Of a DNA stretch of 14,815 bases, positions 1 to 7,200 are shown piece by piece (positions within the stretch are counted from its first letter, which is position 1; every line of letters begins with the position of its first letter). A model generated the notes under the pieces. The model had not been told where the DNA came from and made no database searches. It worked only from the letters and a program-made list of their open reading frames with translations. A program made the position numbers and the translations under genes. Source of the stretch: RGIG4608 sp045635885 (GTDB taxonomy: Bacteria > Bacillota > Clostridia > Oscillospirales > CAG-272); contig JAZTWO010000004.1 in the NCBI GenBank assembly GCA_045635885.1, forward strand, positions 1 to 14,815. Direction: 5' to 3'.

Positions 1-29
1 TTTGGAACAAATAGTCTATAGTTCACTAT

Positions 30-77
30 CCGCACAAGATCCTTCGGTCGCTTTGCTCCCTCGAGGATGACGTGCGG
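30..77. repeat. REP-like imperfect hairpin
   Basis: An inverted repeat is visible directly: CCGCAC (30-35) pairs with GTGCGG (72-77), and ATCCT plus CG (39-46) pairs with CGAGGAT (62-68). The rest of the gene-free stretch 1-202 shows no credible gene. It holds a GTTTAAAC palindrome near 99-106 and a G/C-rich segment to about 145 that looks like intergenic repeat debris. The core wording resembles short palindromic repeats that I recall as common between genes of gut Firmicutes, but I cannot check that here. Confidence 0.55.
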
Positions 78-202
78 AGGCGGTATTGGTTGGTTGACGT
101 TTAAACGGACAGGCGAGACCATCGACGTCCCGTTCCCAACCCCAACTAACTCTTCAACAAATCAAAATTTACAGTGTACCTAAATGGCTACACTCTAACA
201 AA

Positions 203-336
203 GTAAATTTTAGAAAAACACTCTGAAAGAGGGGTTTTCGTGGTTCGGCACATAAAATCCACGTCGAAAATTTATTTTCGTAACCGGGTTTTGTGGGGTG
301 AACCGATAATCTGCTCGCAAATTGTCGAAAATTTAC
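203..336. repeat. Cloverleaf-like structured repeat, family A, copy 1 (134 bp)
   Basis: The element is bounded by GTAAATTTT (203-211) and its reverse complement AAAATTTAC (328-336). Inside are three hairpins. Arm 1 is built on CTCT/AGAG. Arm 2 is a long arm with AAAATCC opposite GGGTTTT around an inner CGAAAAT/ATTTTCG hairpin. Arm 3 pairs GATAATCTG with CAAATTGTC, with one G.U pair and one mismatch. Copies 2 and 3 have the same length and layout. It lies downstream of prs and beyond the prs terminator, which may insulate it from prs transcription. An open frame on the minus strand (387-169) crosses it but is best explained by the repeat. It could be a MITE-like element or a structured RNA or DNA element. 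Confidence 0.85.
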
Positions 337-357
337 GACAAACCACCACAAACCAAG

Positions 358-411
358 GCGATAAAAAGTTTTGCCAAGCTTTTTCAAAAGCGGAAATTGG
401 TACTTTCTAAC
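358..411. repeat. Shared tail module of the structured repeat, copy 1
   Basis: A segment reading GCGATAAAAAGTTTT, then a small hairpin centred on CTTTTTCAAAAG, then TACTTTCTAAC. The same order (GCGAT, AAGTTTTT, a hairpin with a T-run/TCAAAA loop, then TTTACTTTNTAAC) recurs near 5662-5719, 9585-9649 and 13347-13394, and in reverse at 5320-5372. The hairpin arms differ between copies. Immediately after it, a segment beginning CAAAAGCGGAAAT (385) is repeated with a 34 bp period (from 419), giving a short tandem duplication next to the prs terminator. Confidence 0.7.
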
Positions 412-445
412 TTTTCCTCAAAAGCGGAAATCTTTACTTTCTAAC

Positions 446-477
446 AAGAAAAACTCCACTCGTTTTGAGTGGAGTTA
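446..477 (-). terminator. Rho-independent terminator of prs
   Basis: A perfect 10 bp stem AACTCCACTC/GAGTGGAGTT (453-462 and 468-477) has a 5-base loop. On the minus strand it is followed by a T-rich run (TTTTTCTT, about 447-454). It begins just 6 bases past the prs stop codon. Confidence 0.9.
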
Positions 478-482
478 TATCT

Positions 483-1595
483 TTATCTCTTATTGTATCT
501 AACAAGAATGTTATTAATTCTATCAACGGGGTCAAGAAGACGGCTGATAGTATCATCGTGGTTGAGGGTATCAACAAGGAATGCAACGTATTTGCACATA
601 TTAACCTCGCACCACCATTCCTTCTCTTCAAGTTCGGGTTTATGATATACAAGGTTTGTTGTGAAAATCTTGTCGATAAGTCCTTCTTCATATGCCTTGT
701 CAATTTTATCAAAGCCACTTGTGAAAAGTCCAAAGGTCGCAAAGTTGAAAATTCTGTTTGCTCCCTTTTGTTTAAGCTGCTTTGCAACGTCAAGAAGGGA
801 TTCGCCGGAAGCAATCATATCGTCTACAATGATAACGTCCTTGCCGTGAAGATCTTGTCCAAGATATTCGTGCGCTTCAATGGGATTTTTACCGTCAACT
901 ATAATTGAATAGTTTCTGCGCTTATAGAACATACCAATGTCAATTCCAAGTACTGATGAATAGTACATGCATCTTTGCATAGCACCTTCGTCAGGAGAAA
1001 TCATAACAAGGTGATCTTTATCAACAATAATGTCGGGCACGTTCTTTATAAGTGTTTTAATCATCTGATATGTGGGTTGAACATTATCAAATCCGTTAAG
1101 CGGAACCGCATTGTTAATTCTTGGATCGTGCGCATCAAACGTTAAAAAGTTTGTAACGCCCATTCCCATAAGCTCTTGAAGCATAAGTGCGCAGTCAAGA
1201 GATTCACGAGCGCTTCTCTTGTGCTGTCTGCCTTCATAAAGCATGAGCATAATAACGGTTATTCTTCTTGCCTTGCCGGCAATAGCGGCAATTGCACGCT
1301 TAAGGTCACAATAGTGATCGTCTGGGCTCATTGGCACTTCCATGCCATACATTTTGTATGTAACACTATAGTTAAAACAGTCTGTGATGATGTAAACGTC
1401 ATCTCCTCTAAGTGTCTCGTGAATTACGCACTTCGCTTCGCCTGTACCAAATCTTGGACATTCGTGGTTAACAATGTATGTTTCCTCGGGATTATTGTGT
1501 CTCCACTCCTTAAGGTATTCGTCAACTTGGGATACGAATTGCTCGCAACCCTTCATGCCAATTACTCGTAATTCACCGTAAAGTTCTTTTTTCAT
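483..1595 (-). CDS. prs: Ribose-phosphate pyrophosphokinase (PRPP synthase), long divergent form
   Basis: This enzyme makes PRPP from ribose 5-phosphate and ATP in the cytoplasm, for nucleotide, His and Trp synthesis and for salvage (upp is also in this window). The 370 residues contain the PRPP-binding loop IVDDMIASGESLLDVA at about 256-271, an FDAHDPRI segment matching the DLHAxQI region, and SPDEGAMQR matching the SPDxGG region. A RSARESLD segment sits where classical enzymes have the REPISA region. Classical Prs has about 315 residues, so this is the longer, more divergent type I associate with Clostridia. The loop reads DDMIASGES rather than the usual DDMIDTAGT. The ATG follows a GGGGGAA-type ribosome site and a clear sigma-A promoter. 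It is monocistronic, with its own terminator. The reaction is near certain; subclass and allosteric behaviour are not visible. Confidence 0.9.
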   Translation of the reverse strand: MKKELYGELRVIGMKGCEQFVSQVDEYLKEWRHNNPEETYIVNHECPRFGTGEAKCVIHETLRGDDVYIITDCFNYSVTYKMYGMEVPMSPDDHYCDLKRAIAAIAGKARRITVIMLMLYEGRQHKRSARESLDCALMLQELMGMGVTNFLTFDAHDPRINNAVPLNGFDNVQPTYQMIKTLIKNVPDIIVDKDHLVMISPDEGAMQRCMYYSSVLGIDIGMFYKRRNYSIIVDGKNPIEAHEYLGQDLHGKDVIIVDDMIASGESLLDVAKQLKQKGANRIFNFATFGLFTSGFDKIDKAYEEGLIDKIFTTNLVYHKPELEEKEWWCEVNMCKYVAFLVDTLNHDDTISRLLDPVDRINNILVRYNKR

Positions 1596-1631
1596 AATAA
1601 TGTTCCCCCATTAATTATCAAATTATGACCC

Positions 1632-1661
1632 ATTATAACATATTAAGCCCCAATTTGACAA
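1632..1661 (-). promoter_or_regulatory. Sigma-A promoter of prs
   Basis: On the minus strand, TTGTCA (1661-1656) is separated by 18 bases from TATAAT (1637-1632). The -10 is preceded by TG with one base between (TGTTATAAT), an extended -10. Predicted transcription would start near 1625, leaving a leader of about 30 bases, too short for a riboswitch. Confidence 0.8.
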
Positions 1662-1791
1662 GATGTTTTTTGATGATTTTTCTTTATTTTTCAACGTTTT
1701 TTGTGACTTTTTGCACAATTTCACATATGTTTTTTCAAATTTTGATTTGTCGAGATGTTAGTTTAAGTGGAATGAGGAGAACTACACCCGT

Positions 1792-1806
1792 CACGGCGAT
1801 GCCGTG
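1792..1806. repeat. Short REP-like hairpin
   Basis: A perfect 6 bp inverted repeat CACGGC-GAT-GCCGTG lies in the 504 bp gap between the prs start and the mutS2 end. Bases 1662-1785 are T-rich with no gene that I can support. Bases 1786-1985 look like degraded intergenic repeats (for example GGGGTTCCCC near 1827), including the word ATGGCTACA that also flanks the structured repeat at 183-191. Confidence 0.5.
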
Positions 1807-1988
1807 CCACCCTCTTCTGCGATGCGGGGTTCCCCGAAGCGATATTTATGAGCTTTGGGGGTTCGCGCGGTTGAGGGCTCAGTAAGACATTCTATCTCGC
1901 GTAGCCGTGAGGTGTGGCAAAACCTCATAACACCTTACAATATCTAACAATTTGAACCGTATGGCTACAAACTAAAGTGTATCTAACA

Positions 1989-2070
1989 GAGGCTCCTTCC
2001 GCAGAGGGAGCTGTCGCTTTAGCGACTGAGGGAGTTTCCTCATTTACTAAATGTATCTTTTTCAAACTCC
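1989..2070. repeat. Composite REP-like element downstream of mutS2
   Basis: Several inverted repeats are nested here: GCTCCTTC/GAGGGAGC around 1992-2011, GTCGC-TTTA-GCGAC (2013-2026), and an outer GGAGTTT (2031-2037) with AAACTCC (2064-2070). The pattern of a GGCTCC..GGGAGC stem followed by a GTCGC stem and TGAGGGAG matches a repeat I recall as widespread between genes of gut Firmicutes. It ends 29 bases past the mutS2 stop codon. No U-run follows it on the minus strand, so I do not call it a terminator. Confidence 0.65.
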
Positions 2071-2099
2071 CCGCTAAATCCCAATTTGTCAATCTACAA

Positions 2100-4490
2100 T
2101 CACTTCAGTTCAACAACGGTAACACCACCGTCGCCCTCGCCATACTGTCCAATCCTAAAGGATTTTATGCGAGTGTCGTGGCGAAGTCGCTCCCAAAGTG
2201 CTTTTTTAAGCGCTCCTGTGCCCTTTCCGTGAATGAGGCGGACGGTATGGAGTCCTGTAAGCATTGCTTCATCAAGATATTTATCAACCTTGAGCCACGC
2301 CTCTTCACCCATCATTCCTCGAAGGTCGATTTCGTCCTTACAAGTGCGGCTAACGGTTGCTTTATATTCGCTTGCACGGGTTTTGTTGCCCGATTTATCA
2401 ATAAAGTTGACTTTATTTTCTATCAATTTGAGGTTTTTAACCTTGGTTTTTGTCTTGATAATGCCTGCTTGAACGGTAACGTTACCATTCTTGTCAGGAT
2501 TGTCAACCACAAAGCCCGTTTTGTCGATGTTGATGATATAAACCTCGTCACCGATTTTAAGCGGACGAGGAAGAACGTATTCCTTGTCAACCTTTTCTTC
2601 AACGGGGTTATATTTATCCTCGTTTTCACGAATATAATCTCGCATTTTTCTGCGTGCTTCGTCAACGGCATCGCCAAGTCGCTCGCTGTCCCTCTGCTTT
2701 CTAACCTTATCCATTTCGGCAAGAATATAGTCGCTTGATGCCTTGGCACTTTGCACCATTGCATTCGCCTTTTCCCTTGCCTTTTCAAGTTCACGGTCCG
2801 CCTCTGCAAGCTTGCGATTTAAGATTTTTTCGTTGTCTGCCTTAAATCTTTCGTATTCTATGCGAAGATCCTCGGCTTTTTTGCGCTCGGCTTCCATTTG
2901 TATTCTGCTTTGTTCAAGCTTTTCAATAACCGTTTCAAAGTTTCTATCGTCGTTGCCAAGAAACGCCTTTGCTCTTTCAACAATTCTTTCGTCAAGTCCG
3001 AGCTTTGTTGAAATTGCAAACGCATTTGATTTACCCGGTGTTCCGATAATCAGCTTATATGTGGGCTTTAGGGTTGCCACGTCAAACTCGCAGGAAGCAT
3101 TGCAAACACCCTTTGTTTGAAGCGCATATGCCTTTAGTTCTGCGTAGTGCGTGGTCGCCATACACATAGCTCCCTTTTCACGCACCGCCTCAATAATTGA
3201 GTGGGCAAGCGCCGCACCCTCAACGGGGTCGGTTCCTGCGCAAAGCTCGTCAAAAAGCACCAAGCTCTCGTTAGTAATTCCGTCAAGCATTTTGACAATG
3301 CTAACCATGTGCGAGCTGAACGTTGAAAGCGATTGCTCTATGCTTTGCTGGTCGCCAATGTCGGCAAAAATATTGTCAAAAATGCAAATTTCACTTCCCT
3401 CATCGCACGGAATGTGCAAGCCCGACTGCGCCATAAGGGCGAAAAGTCCAAGGGTTTTAAGAGTAACCGTCTTACCGCCCGTATTAGGACCTGTGATAAT
3501 CAAGGTATCGTTACCTTCGTCAATTCGAAGGTCAACCGGAACAACCTTATCCCTATCAATAAGCGGATGGCGAGCATGCTTAAAGTTGACCGTTCTTCCC
3601 CTTGAAATTGCAGGAGAAACACCCCTCATTCTTTGTGAGAGAGTGGCACAGGCAAAATAGAATGAAATTTCGGATATGTTTTGATAGTCGAGCCAAATCG
3701 CCCTTGAAGAGTCGCTAACAAGCGAGGAAAGTTCAGATAAAATGCGCTCAATTTCGTGCTCTTCACGGCTTTGGAGCATACGAAGCTCGTTGTTTGCTTC
3801 AACTACGCTTGAGGGCTCAATAAAGTAGGTAGCCCCCGAAGCCGAGGTATCGTGCAAAAGGCCCTTAACGTCATTTTTGCACTCCGCCTTTACAGGAACA
3901 ACGTAACGTCCGTTACGCATTGTAACGATATTTTCTTGAAGATATTTTGAATGTGAGCCGACACTCATATACTGTTGCAAAATATCCTTAATTCTATTGT
4001 TTTCGTGGCGAATTTTTCGTCTTATCTCAGCAAGTGCAGGACTTGCCTCATCCGCCATCATATCCTCTGAAATAATGGAGCGAGAAATTCTCTCCTCTAA
4101 TTTTCTATCGGGAATAAGTCGGTCAAAAATCTCGTCAAGACAGGTATCAAAGAGCTTGTTACCGTTGATATAATCAATGAGCATACGAGCCGAGCGAAGC
4201 ACTGCCGCCACGTCAAGAAGCTCCCTCATTGAAAGCACTGCGCCCTTGTCCGCGCGCTCGCAAGAGGCGGACACGTCACGGATATTTATAAAAGTTGGCA
4301 TTCCCTTTGCATTTGCCAAACGCAATGCGTCAGTTGTTCGATTTTGTCTGCGAACAATTACAACGGGGTCGCTTGTCGGCTCAAGCAAGAGCGCTCTTGT
4401 TTGCGCTCCCTCTGTCATTGCACACTCGGCAAGAATTGCCTTTATTTTGTCAAATTCAAGTGTTGAAAATAAATTTTCTGAGTATTTCAT
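2100..4490 (-). CDS. mutS2: MutS2 family ATPase/endonuclease with Smr domain
   Basis: A 796-residue protein of normal MutS2 length. The order is an N-terminal core and clamp region (1-310), then a MutS-type ATPase with Walker A GPNTGGKT at 334-341, the STFSSHM signature at 389-395, Walker B VLFDELCAGTDP at 411-422 and THYAELK near 447-453. A long coiled region (about 515-630) rich in Glu, Lys and Arg follows. The C-terminal Smr domain has DLRG at 722-725 and HGKGTG at 754-759. The mismatch-recognition domain of true MutS is absent. In other bacteria MutS2 suppresses recombination, and in Bacillus it also acts on collided ribosomes (RqcU). Which role dominates here cannot be read from sequence. 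It starts 8 bases after recO, so the two are co-transcribed; AAGGAT precedes the ATG. Confidence 0.95.
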   Translation of the reverse strand: MKYSENLFSTLEFDKIKAILAECAMTEGAQTRALLLEPTSDPVVIVRRQNRTTDALRLANAKGMPTFINIRDVSASCERADKGAVLSMRELLDVAAVLRSARMLIDYINGNKLFDTCLDEIFDRLIPDRKLEERISRSIISEDMMADEASPALAEIRRKIRHENNRIKDILQQYMSVGSHSKYLQENIVTMRNGRYVVPVKAECKNDVKGLLHDTSASGATYFIEPSSVVEANNELRMLQSREEHEIERILSELSSLVSDSSRAIWLDYQNISEISFYFACATLSQRMRGVSPAISRGRTVNFKHARHPLIDRDKVVPVDLRIDEGNDTLIITGPNTGGKTVTLKTLGLFALMAQSGLHIPCDEGSEICIFDNIFADIGDQQSIEQSLSTFSSHMVSIVKMLDGITNESLVLFDELCAGTDPVEGAALAHSIIEAVREKGAMCMATTHYAELKAYALQTKGVCNASCEFDVATLKPTYKLIIGTPGKSNAFAISTKLGLDERIVERAKAFLGNDDRNFETVIEKLEQSRIQMEAERKKAEDLRIEYERFKADNEKILNRKLAEADRELEKAREKANAMVQSAKASSDYILAEMDKVRKQRDSERLGDAVDEARRKMRDYIRENEDKYNPVEEKVDKEYVLPRPLKIGDEVYIINIDKTGFVVDNPDKNGNVTVQAGIIKTKTKVKNLKLIENKVNFIDKSGNKTRASEYKATVSRTCKDEIDLRGMMGEEAWLKVDKYLDEAMLTGLHTVRLIHGKGTGALKKALWERLRHDTRIKSFRIGQYGEGDGGVTVVELK

Positions 4491-4498
4491 AGTTATCC

Positions 4499-5296
4499 TT
4501 ATAAAATTGAATAATATAAATCTAATGAGTCAAAACCGTGCCCCAAATGGTGAAGAAGATATTCCTCGCACGCCTTTGAAAATGTTCTTAAATCCTCTGC
4601 CTCGCTTAAATTGAAAGAAAATATCTTTTCGTTTGTCATACCTATTGAATATCTTATTGCCGTGCGTGAGGCAGGAGTTAGCGGAATCAGCACGGTTCTT
4701 TCTCGCACGTCATCAAACAGGGCAGAAAGATTTTTCTTTACAATCTCGCCCTGCTTATTTAAACAGTCCGAGCAGACTAAAGCACCGTTCATAACGTCAA
4801 AATATGCATTTTCTATGTTTTCATTCTCACATTTTTCGCAATAGTCAAGATTGGGACAGTAGCCCGAAATTGCCGCCGTGCGTATCTCATAAACCGCCTT
4901 GATTTGAGAAAGGGGACGGATATCGTTCATTATTGCAAAAAGTGTGTTCAGCGTTAAACGAAGCATATCCTCACATTCAACCCTCTCACCCGAAAGCTCG
5001 TTTGCTATATCGCAAACGTAGGTTGCTAAAAAGAGTTTTACAACGTCCTCACGAAGATTGTAAAAAATCTCTATGCTCGAGCCGCCCTTTATCCACGGAA
5101 TTGCGCTTCCCTTTTGATTTAGCTCGAAATTGGCATAAACGAATGGCTCGGTGATATTCTTTATTTTGCTTTTCATTGACCTCGCGCCCTTTGCAAGAAG
5201 CACCTGCTTGCCCTCACGAGTCAAAATGGTCACAAGCTTGTCATTCTCGCCATAATTCTGCGACTTTATCACAAGCCCGTCAACTGTACTTAACAT
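4499..5296 (-). CDS. recO: DNA repair protein RecO
   Basis: RecO binds single-stranded DNA and, with RecR, loads RecA during gap and break repair. The protein has 265 residues from the chosen start. The N-terminal OB-fold region begins MLSTVDGLVIKSQNYGENDK, followed by the helical domain. A zinc-finger-like cluster has Cys at 147, 153, 156, 175 and 178 (CPNLDYCEKC and CSDC). An in-frame ATG lies 63 bases further upstream (5359), but the extra 21 residues do not look like RecO and overlap repeat sequence. The internal ATG at 5296 has an excellent ribosome site (AAAGGAAGGTGA). In Bacillus recO follows era directly; here a repeat-filled gap of 433 bp separates them, so recO-mutS2 probably has its own promoter, which I could not identify with confidence. 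Confidence 0.95.
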   Translation of the reverse strand: MLSTVDGLVIKSQNYGENDKLVTILTREGKQVLLAKGARSMKSKIKNITEPFVYANFELNQKGSAIPWIKGGSSIEIFYNLREDVVKLFLATYVCDIANELSGERVECEDMLRLTLNTLFAIMNDIRPLSQIKAVYEIRTAAISGYCPNLDYCEKCENENIENAYFDVMNGALVCSDCLNKQGEIVKKNLSALFDDVRERTVLIPLTPASRTAIRYSIGMTNEKIFSFNLSEAEDLRTFSKACEEYLLHHLGHGFDSLDLYYSIL

Positions 5297-5300
5297 TTTA

Positions 5301-5312
5301 TCACCTTCCTTT
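5301..5312 (-). promoter_or_regulatory. Ribosome binding site fixing the recO start
   Basis: The minus strand reads AAAGGAAGGTGA, four bases before the ATG at 5296. This strong site, absent ahead of the upstream in-frame ATG at 5359, decides the start used for recO. Confidence 0.8.
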
Positions 5313-5319
5313 CGTAAAA

Positions 5320-5450
5320 TTACAAAGTTAATATTTTCGCTTTTGAAAAAGCTTAGCAAAACTTTTTATCGCGCTATCGCAAACAGATTTCGCGCAAATT
5401 GTTCCAACCGGTTGGAACTGATGATTTTTCTCACACGTTCGAAAAATCTA
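5320..5450. repeat. Short structured repeat, family B, copy 1 (tail plus palindrome core)
   Basis: Reading rightward, this begins TTACAAAGTTAAT, then a GCTTTTGAAAAAGC hairpin, then AAAACTTTTTATCGC. That is the family A tail in reverse orientation (5320-5372). It continues AAACAGATTTCGCGCAAATT and the perfect 18 bp palindrome GTTCCAACCGGTTGGAAC (5401-5418), then GATTTTTC/GAAAAATC arms (5423-5430 and 5441-5448). A reverse-oriented relative lies at 13251-13394 with the same order and a different palindrome. This copy faces the 5' end of recO, unlike the others, and stands head to head with the family A copy at 5507-5719. Bases 5451-5506 between them contain only a small ATAGC/GCTAT inverted repeat. 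Confidence 0.65.
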
Positions 5451-5506
5451 ATTTGCTACTACAAAGCATAGCCATATTGCTATCAAAACGGCTACGCACA
5501 CACAAA

Positions 5507-5640
5507 GTAAATTTTAGAAAATCACTCTGTAAGAGGGATTTTCGTAGTACGAATAATAAAATAGCCGTTGAAAATTTATTTTCATAAGGATATTTTCTTG
5601 TTCGTACCGATAATTTGTTTGCAAATTATAGAAAATTTAC
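5507..5640. repeat. Cloverleaf-like structured repeat, family A, copy 2 (134 bp)
   Basis: Same 134 bp length and GTAAATTTT/AAAATTTAC ends as copy 1, but the most divergent in sequence. Arm 1 pairs AAAATC-A-CTCT with AGAG-G-GATTTT. Arm 2 pairs GTACGAA with TTCGTAC, AAAATA with TATTTT, and inner TGAAAAT with ATTTTCA. Arm 3 pairs ATAATTTG with CAAATTAT. Nearly every difference from copy 3 in the stems is matched on the opposite arm. The minus-strand frame that is open in copies 1 and 3 hits TAA after four codons here. It lies downstream of era. Confidence 0.85.
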
Positions 5641-5661
5641 TTAAAATCAGTACAAACACAA

Positions 5662-5719
5662 GCAATTAAAGTTTTTCGGGGTGTGGGGCGGTTTTTCAAA
5701 AAAGCCCCACATTCTTACC
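5662..5719. repeat. Shared tail module of the structured repeat, copy 2
   Basis: GCAATTAAAGTTTTTCGGGG is followed by a hairpin with arms GTGGGGC (5683-5689) and GCCCCAC (5704-5710), then ATTCTTACC. It is nearly identical to the copy at 9585-9649. It begins 11 bases past the era stop codon, so a read-through era transcript would carry the G/C-rich hairpin. There is no clean U-run after the stem on the minus strand, so terminator function is possible but unproven. Confidence 0.75.
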
Positions 5720-5729
5720 TTAACTAACC

Positions 5730-6617
5730 TTATTCCTCATCGTGATAACCGAAGTTACCAACTGTTCTTGCGCTTTCACGCCAATTTTCTTTAACCTTAA
5801 CCCAAAGGTTGAGATAAACCTTTTTGCCGAGCAATTTTTCAAGGTCCTCACGGGCATAGGAGCCAACCATTTTAAGCTCCTTACCGCCCTTGCCAACGAT
5901 AATTCCCTTATGAGATGCCTTTTCGCAGAAGATTTCTGCACGAATTGTCACCATTGTCGGCTCGTCACGGAATTCCTCAATTACAACGGCAACACCGTGA
6001 GGGATTTCTTTATTGAGTGTTCTCAAAATCTTTTCACGAATAATCTCCGCCGCCATTTGACGAATGGGCTGGTCGGTAACGATGTCATCGGGGAAAAACC
6101 ATTCGCTCTCAGAAAGGAATTTTGAAAGCTCATCAAGAAGTGCATCAACCTGCTCACCCTTTTTAGCGCAAATCGGCACGAATGCATCAAAATCGCATTT
6201 TGAAGCGTATGCGGTAATAGTTTGCGCAATTACGTCACGGGTGTAAAGGTCAACCTTGTTAAGAGCCAAAATTGCAGGCACTCCACTCTTTTTTATGTAT
6301 TCGATAATATTTTCTTCAACCTTGGTTATCTCTTTTCCTGCGTCAACCACAAGCACAACTGCGTCGGCATCGTGCATGGAGTCGTTTGCCGCCTTAACCA
6401 TAAAGTCACCAAGGGAGTTCTTGGGCTGATGGATACCGGGAGTGTCAAGGAAAACGTACTGGTCTTCACCAACGGTGTGAATACCGATAATTCTATTTCT
6501 TGTTGTCTGTGGCTTGGAAGAAACGATAGCCACCTTTTCACCCAAAATTCTATTCATAAGTGTAGATTTACCCACATTGGGGCGACCTACGATTGCAATA
6601 AATCCTGTTCTTTTCAT
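5730..6617 (-). CDS. era: GTPase Era
   Basis: Era is an essential GTPase that binds the 3' end of 16S rRNA and assists 30S subunit maturation. At 295 residues it is of normal length. It shows G1 GRPNVGKS at 11-18, G2 around TTRNRI (38-43), G3 DTPG at 58-61, G4 NKVD at 120-123, and CAK at 150-152 as the G5 motif. The C-terminal KH domain carries GIIVGKGGKELK near 235-246. The start has an AGGTGA ribosome site and lies 9 bases after the upstream small membrane gene. It ends the phoH-ybeY-era operon. Grouping with ybeY makes sense because YbeY and Era both act on 16S rRNA 3' maturation. Confidence 0.97.
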   Translation of the reverse strand: MKRTGFIAIVGRPNVGKSTLMNRILGEKVAIVSSKPQTTRNRIIGIHTVGEDQYVFLDTPGIHQPKNSLGDFMVKAANDSMHDADAVVLVVDAGKEITKVEENIIEYIKKSGVPAILALNKVDLYTRDVIAQTITAYASKCDFDAFVPICAKKGEQVDALLDELSKFLSESEWFFPDDIVTDQPIRQMAAEIIREKILRTLNKEIPHGVAVVIEEFRDEPTMVTIRAEIFCEKASHKGIIVGKGGKELKMVGSYAREDLEKLLGKKVYLNLWVKVKENWRESARTVGNFGYHDEE

Positions 6618-6626
6618 ATTTCACCT

Positions 6627-6872
6627 TTATTTTTTGTTCTTTTTTGTGTTTTTGTCGTCATTTTGGGCAACCCCGAGTTGCGCTTCAAGTTTAGCAACCC
6701 TCTCCATAAGATCGCTCATTGAGTAAAGCGCCAAGGCGGCAATCACACCGCACAGGGCTGCAATTAACATAACAAGTGCGCCCTGCACCGTAATGGTTGA
6801 AATGCAAACCACAGCAAAGATTATCGAAATTGCCAAAAGCACCATTGATATTATTCTAAAAAACTTTGGCAT
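6627..6872 (-). CDS. Small two-helix membrane protein, unknown function (81 aa)
   Basis: I do not recognise this protein. Residues about 5-25 and 29-50 are hydrophobic and should form two membrane helices with a very short turn between them. They are followed by a short heptad-like stretch (SDLMERVAKLEAQLG, 52-66) and a polar, Lys-rich C-terminus. A near-ideal GGAGG ribosome site precedes the ATG, and the gene sits 7 bases after the zinc-ribbon gene and 9 bases before era. Spacing, ribosome site and coding-type sequence make it a real gene. Its layout resembles the two genes upstream (two helices, then a charged coil), so the three may be distant paralogues or functional partners. Confidence 0.8.
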   Translation of the reverse strand: MPKFFRIISMVLLAISIIFAVVCISTITVQGALVMLIAALCGVIAALALYSMSDLMERVAKLEAQLGVAQNDDKNTKKNKK

Positions 6873-6879
6873 TTATGTA

Positions 6880-7200
6880 CTACCTCCATTCATCTGAACG
6901 CTTTTTTAATCTTTCAAGCTCACAATAGGGGCATTCATTTACGTTCATATCATATTTTCTGCCACATTTGTTGCATATTTCCATAGGGAGATCATCACTA
7001 TCAAAATCATAAATAAATCTGGAGAACTTTTCTTCTAATTTTGCAAGTTTTTTAGCATATATTGCCATAAAAATCTCTGCAAGTCCCAAGGTTATAATCA
7101 CCAAGCAAAGAACTGCGTCAAGGTTAAAAGGATTTGTAACACCAACATAAATTAACGCACCACCAATAACCATAAGGACTGTTGGTAAAATGTTTATCAT
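6880..7200 (-). CDS. Small membrane protein with C-terminal zinc ribbon (106 aa)
   Basis: Function unknown. Two hydrophobic segments (about 5-22 and 29-49) should be membrane helices. A charged helix follows (KKLAKLEEKFSRFIYD, about 50-65), and then a rubredoxin-like CxxC...CxxC pair: CNKCGRK near 77-83 and CPYCE near 90-94, which should bind one zinc. The start codon overlaps the stop of the upstream gene (ATGA), a sign of translational coupling. Zinc ribbons of this type often mediate protein or nucleic-acid contacts. Beside ybeY and era it might tether an RNA-related complex to the membrane, but that is only inference. Confidence 0.82.
   Translation of the reverse strand: MINILPTVLMVIGGALIYVGVTNPFNLDAVLCLVIITLGLAEIFMAIYAKKLAKLEEKFSRFIYDFDSDDLPMEICNKCGRKYDMNVNECPYCELERLKKRSDEWR

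Noticed and set aside
203..336. Cloverleaf as a tRNA or tmRNA gene
   Set aside because: The length, A/T-rich end stem and absence of a T-loop motif or CCA-type end do not fit a tRNA, and there is no tmRNA tag frame.
169..387. Minus-strand open frame of 72 codons
   Set aside because: It lies inside the structured repeat. Its resemblance to the frame at 9420-9659 comes from the repeat, and the frame is interrupted in the third copy.
1625..1885. Plus-strand open frame of 86 codons upstream of prs
   Set aside because: It overlaps the prs promoter, starts without a ribosome site, and its second half is REP-like DNA.
1977..2738. Long plus-strand open frame (253 codons)
   Set aside because: It lies antisense to the well-supported mutS2 gene, starts in a repeat, and has no ribosome site or recognisable protein.
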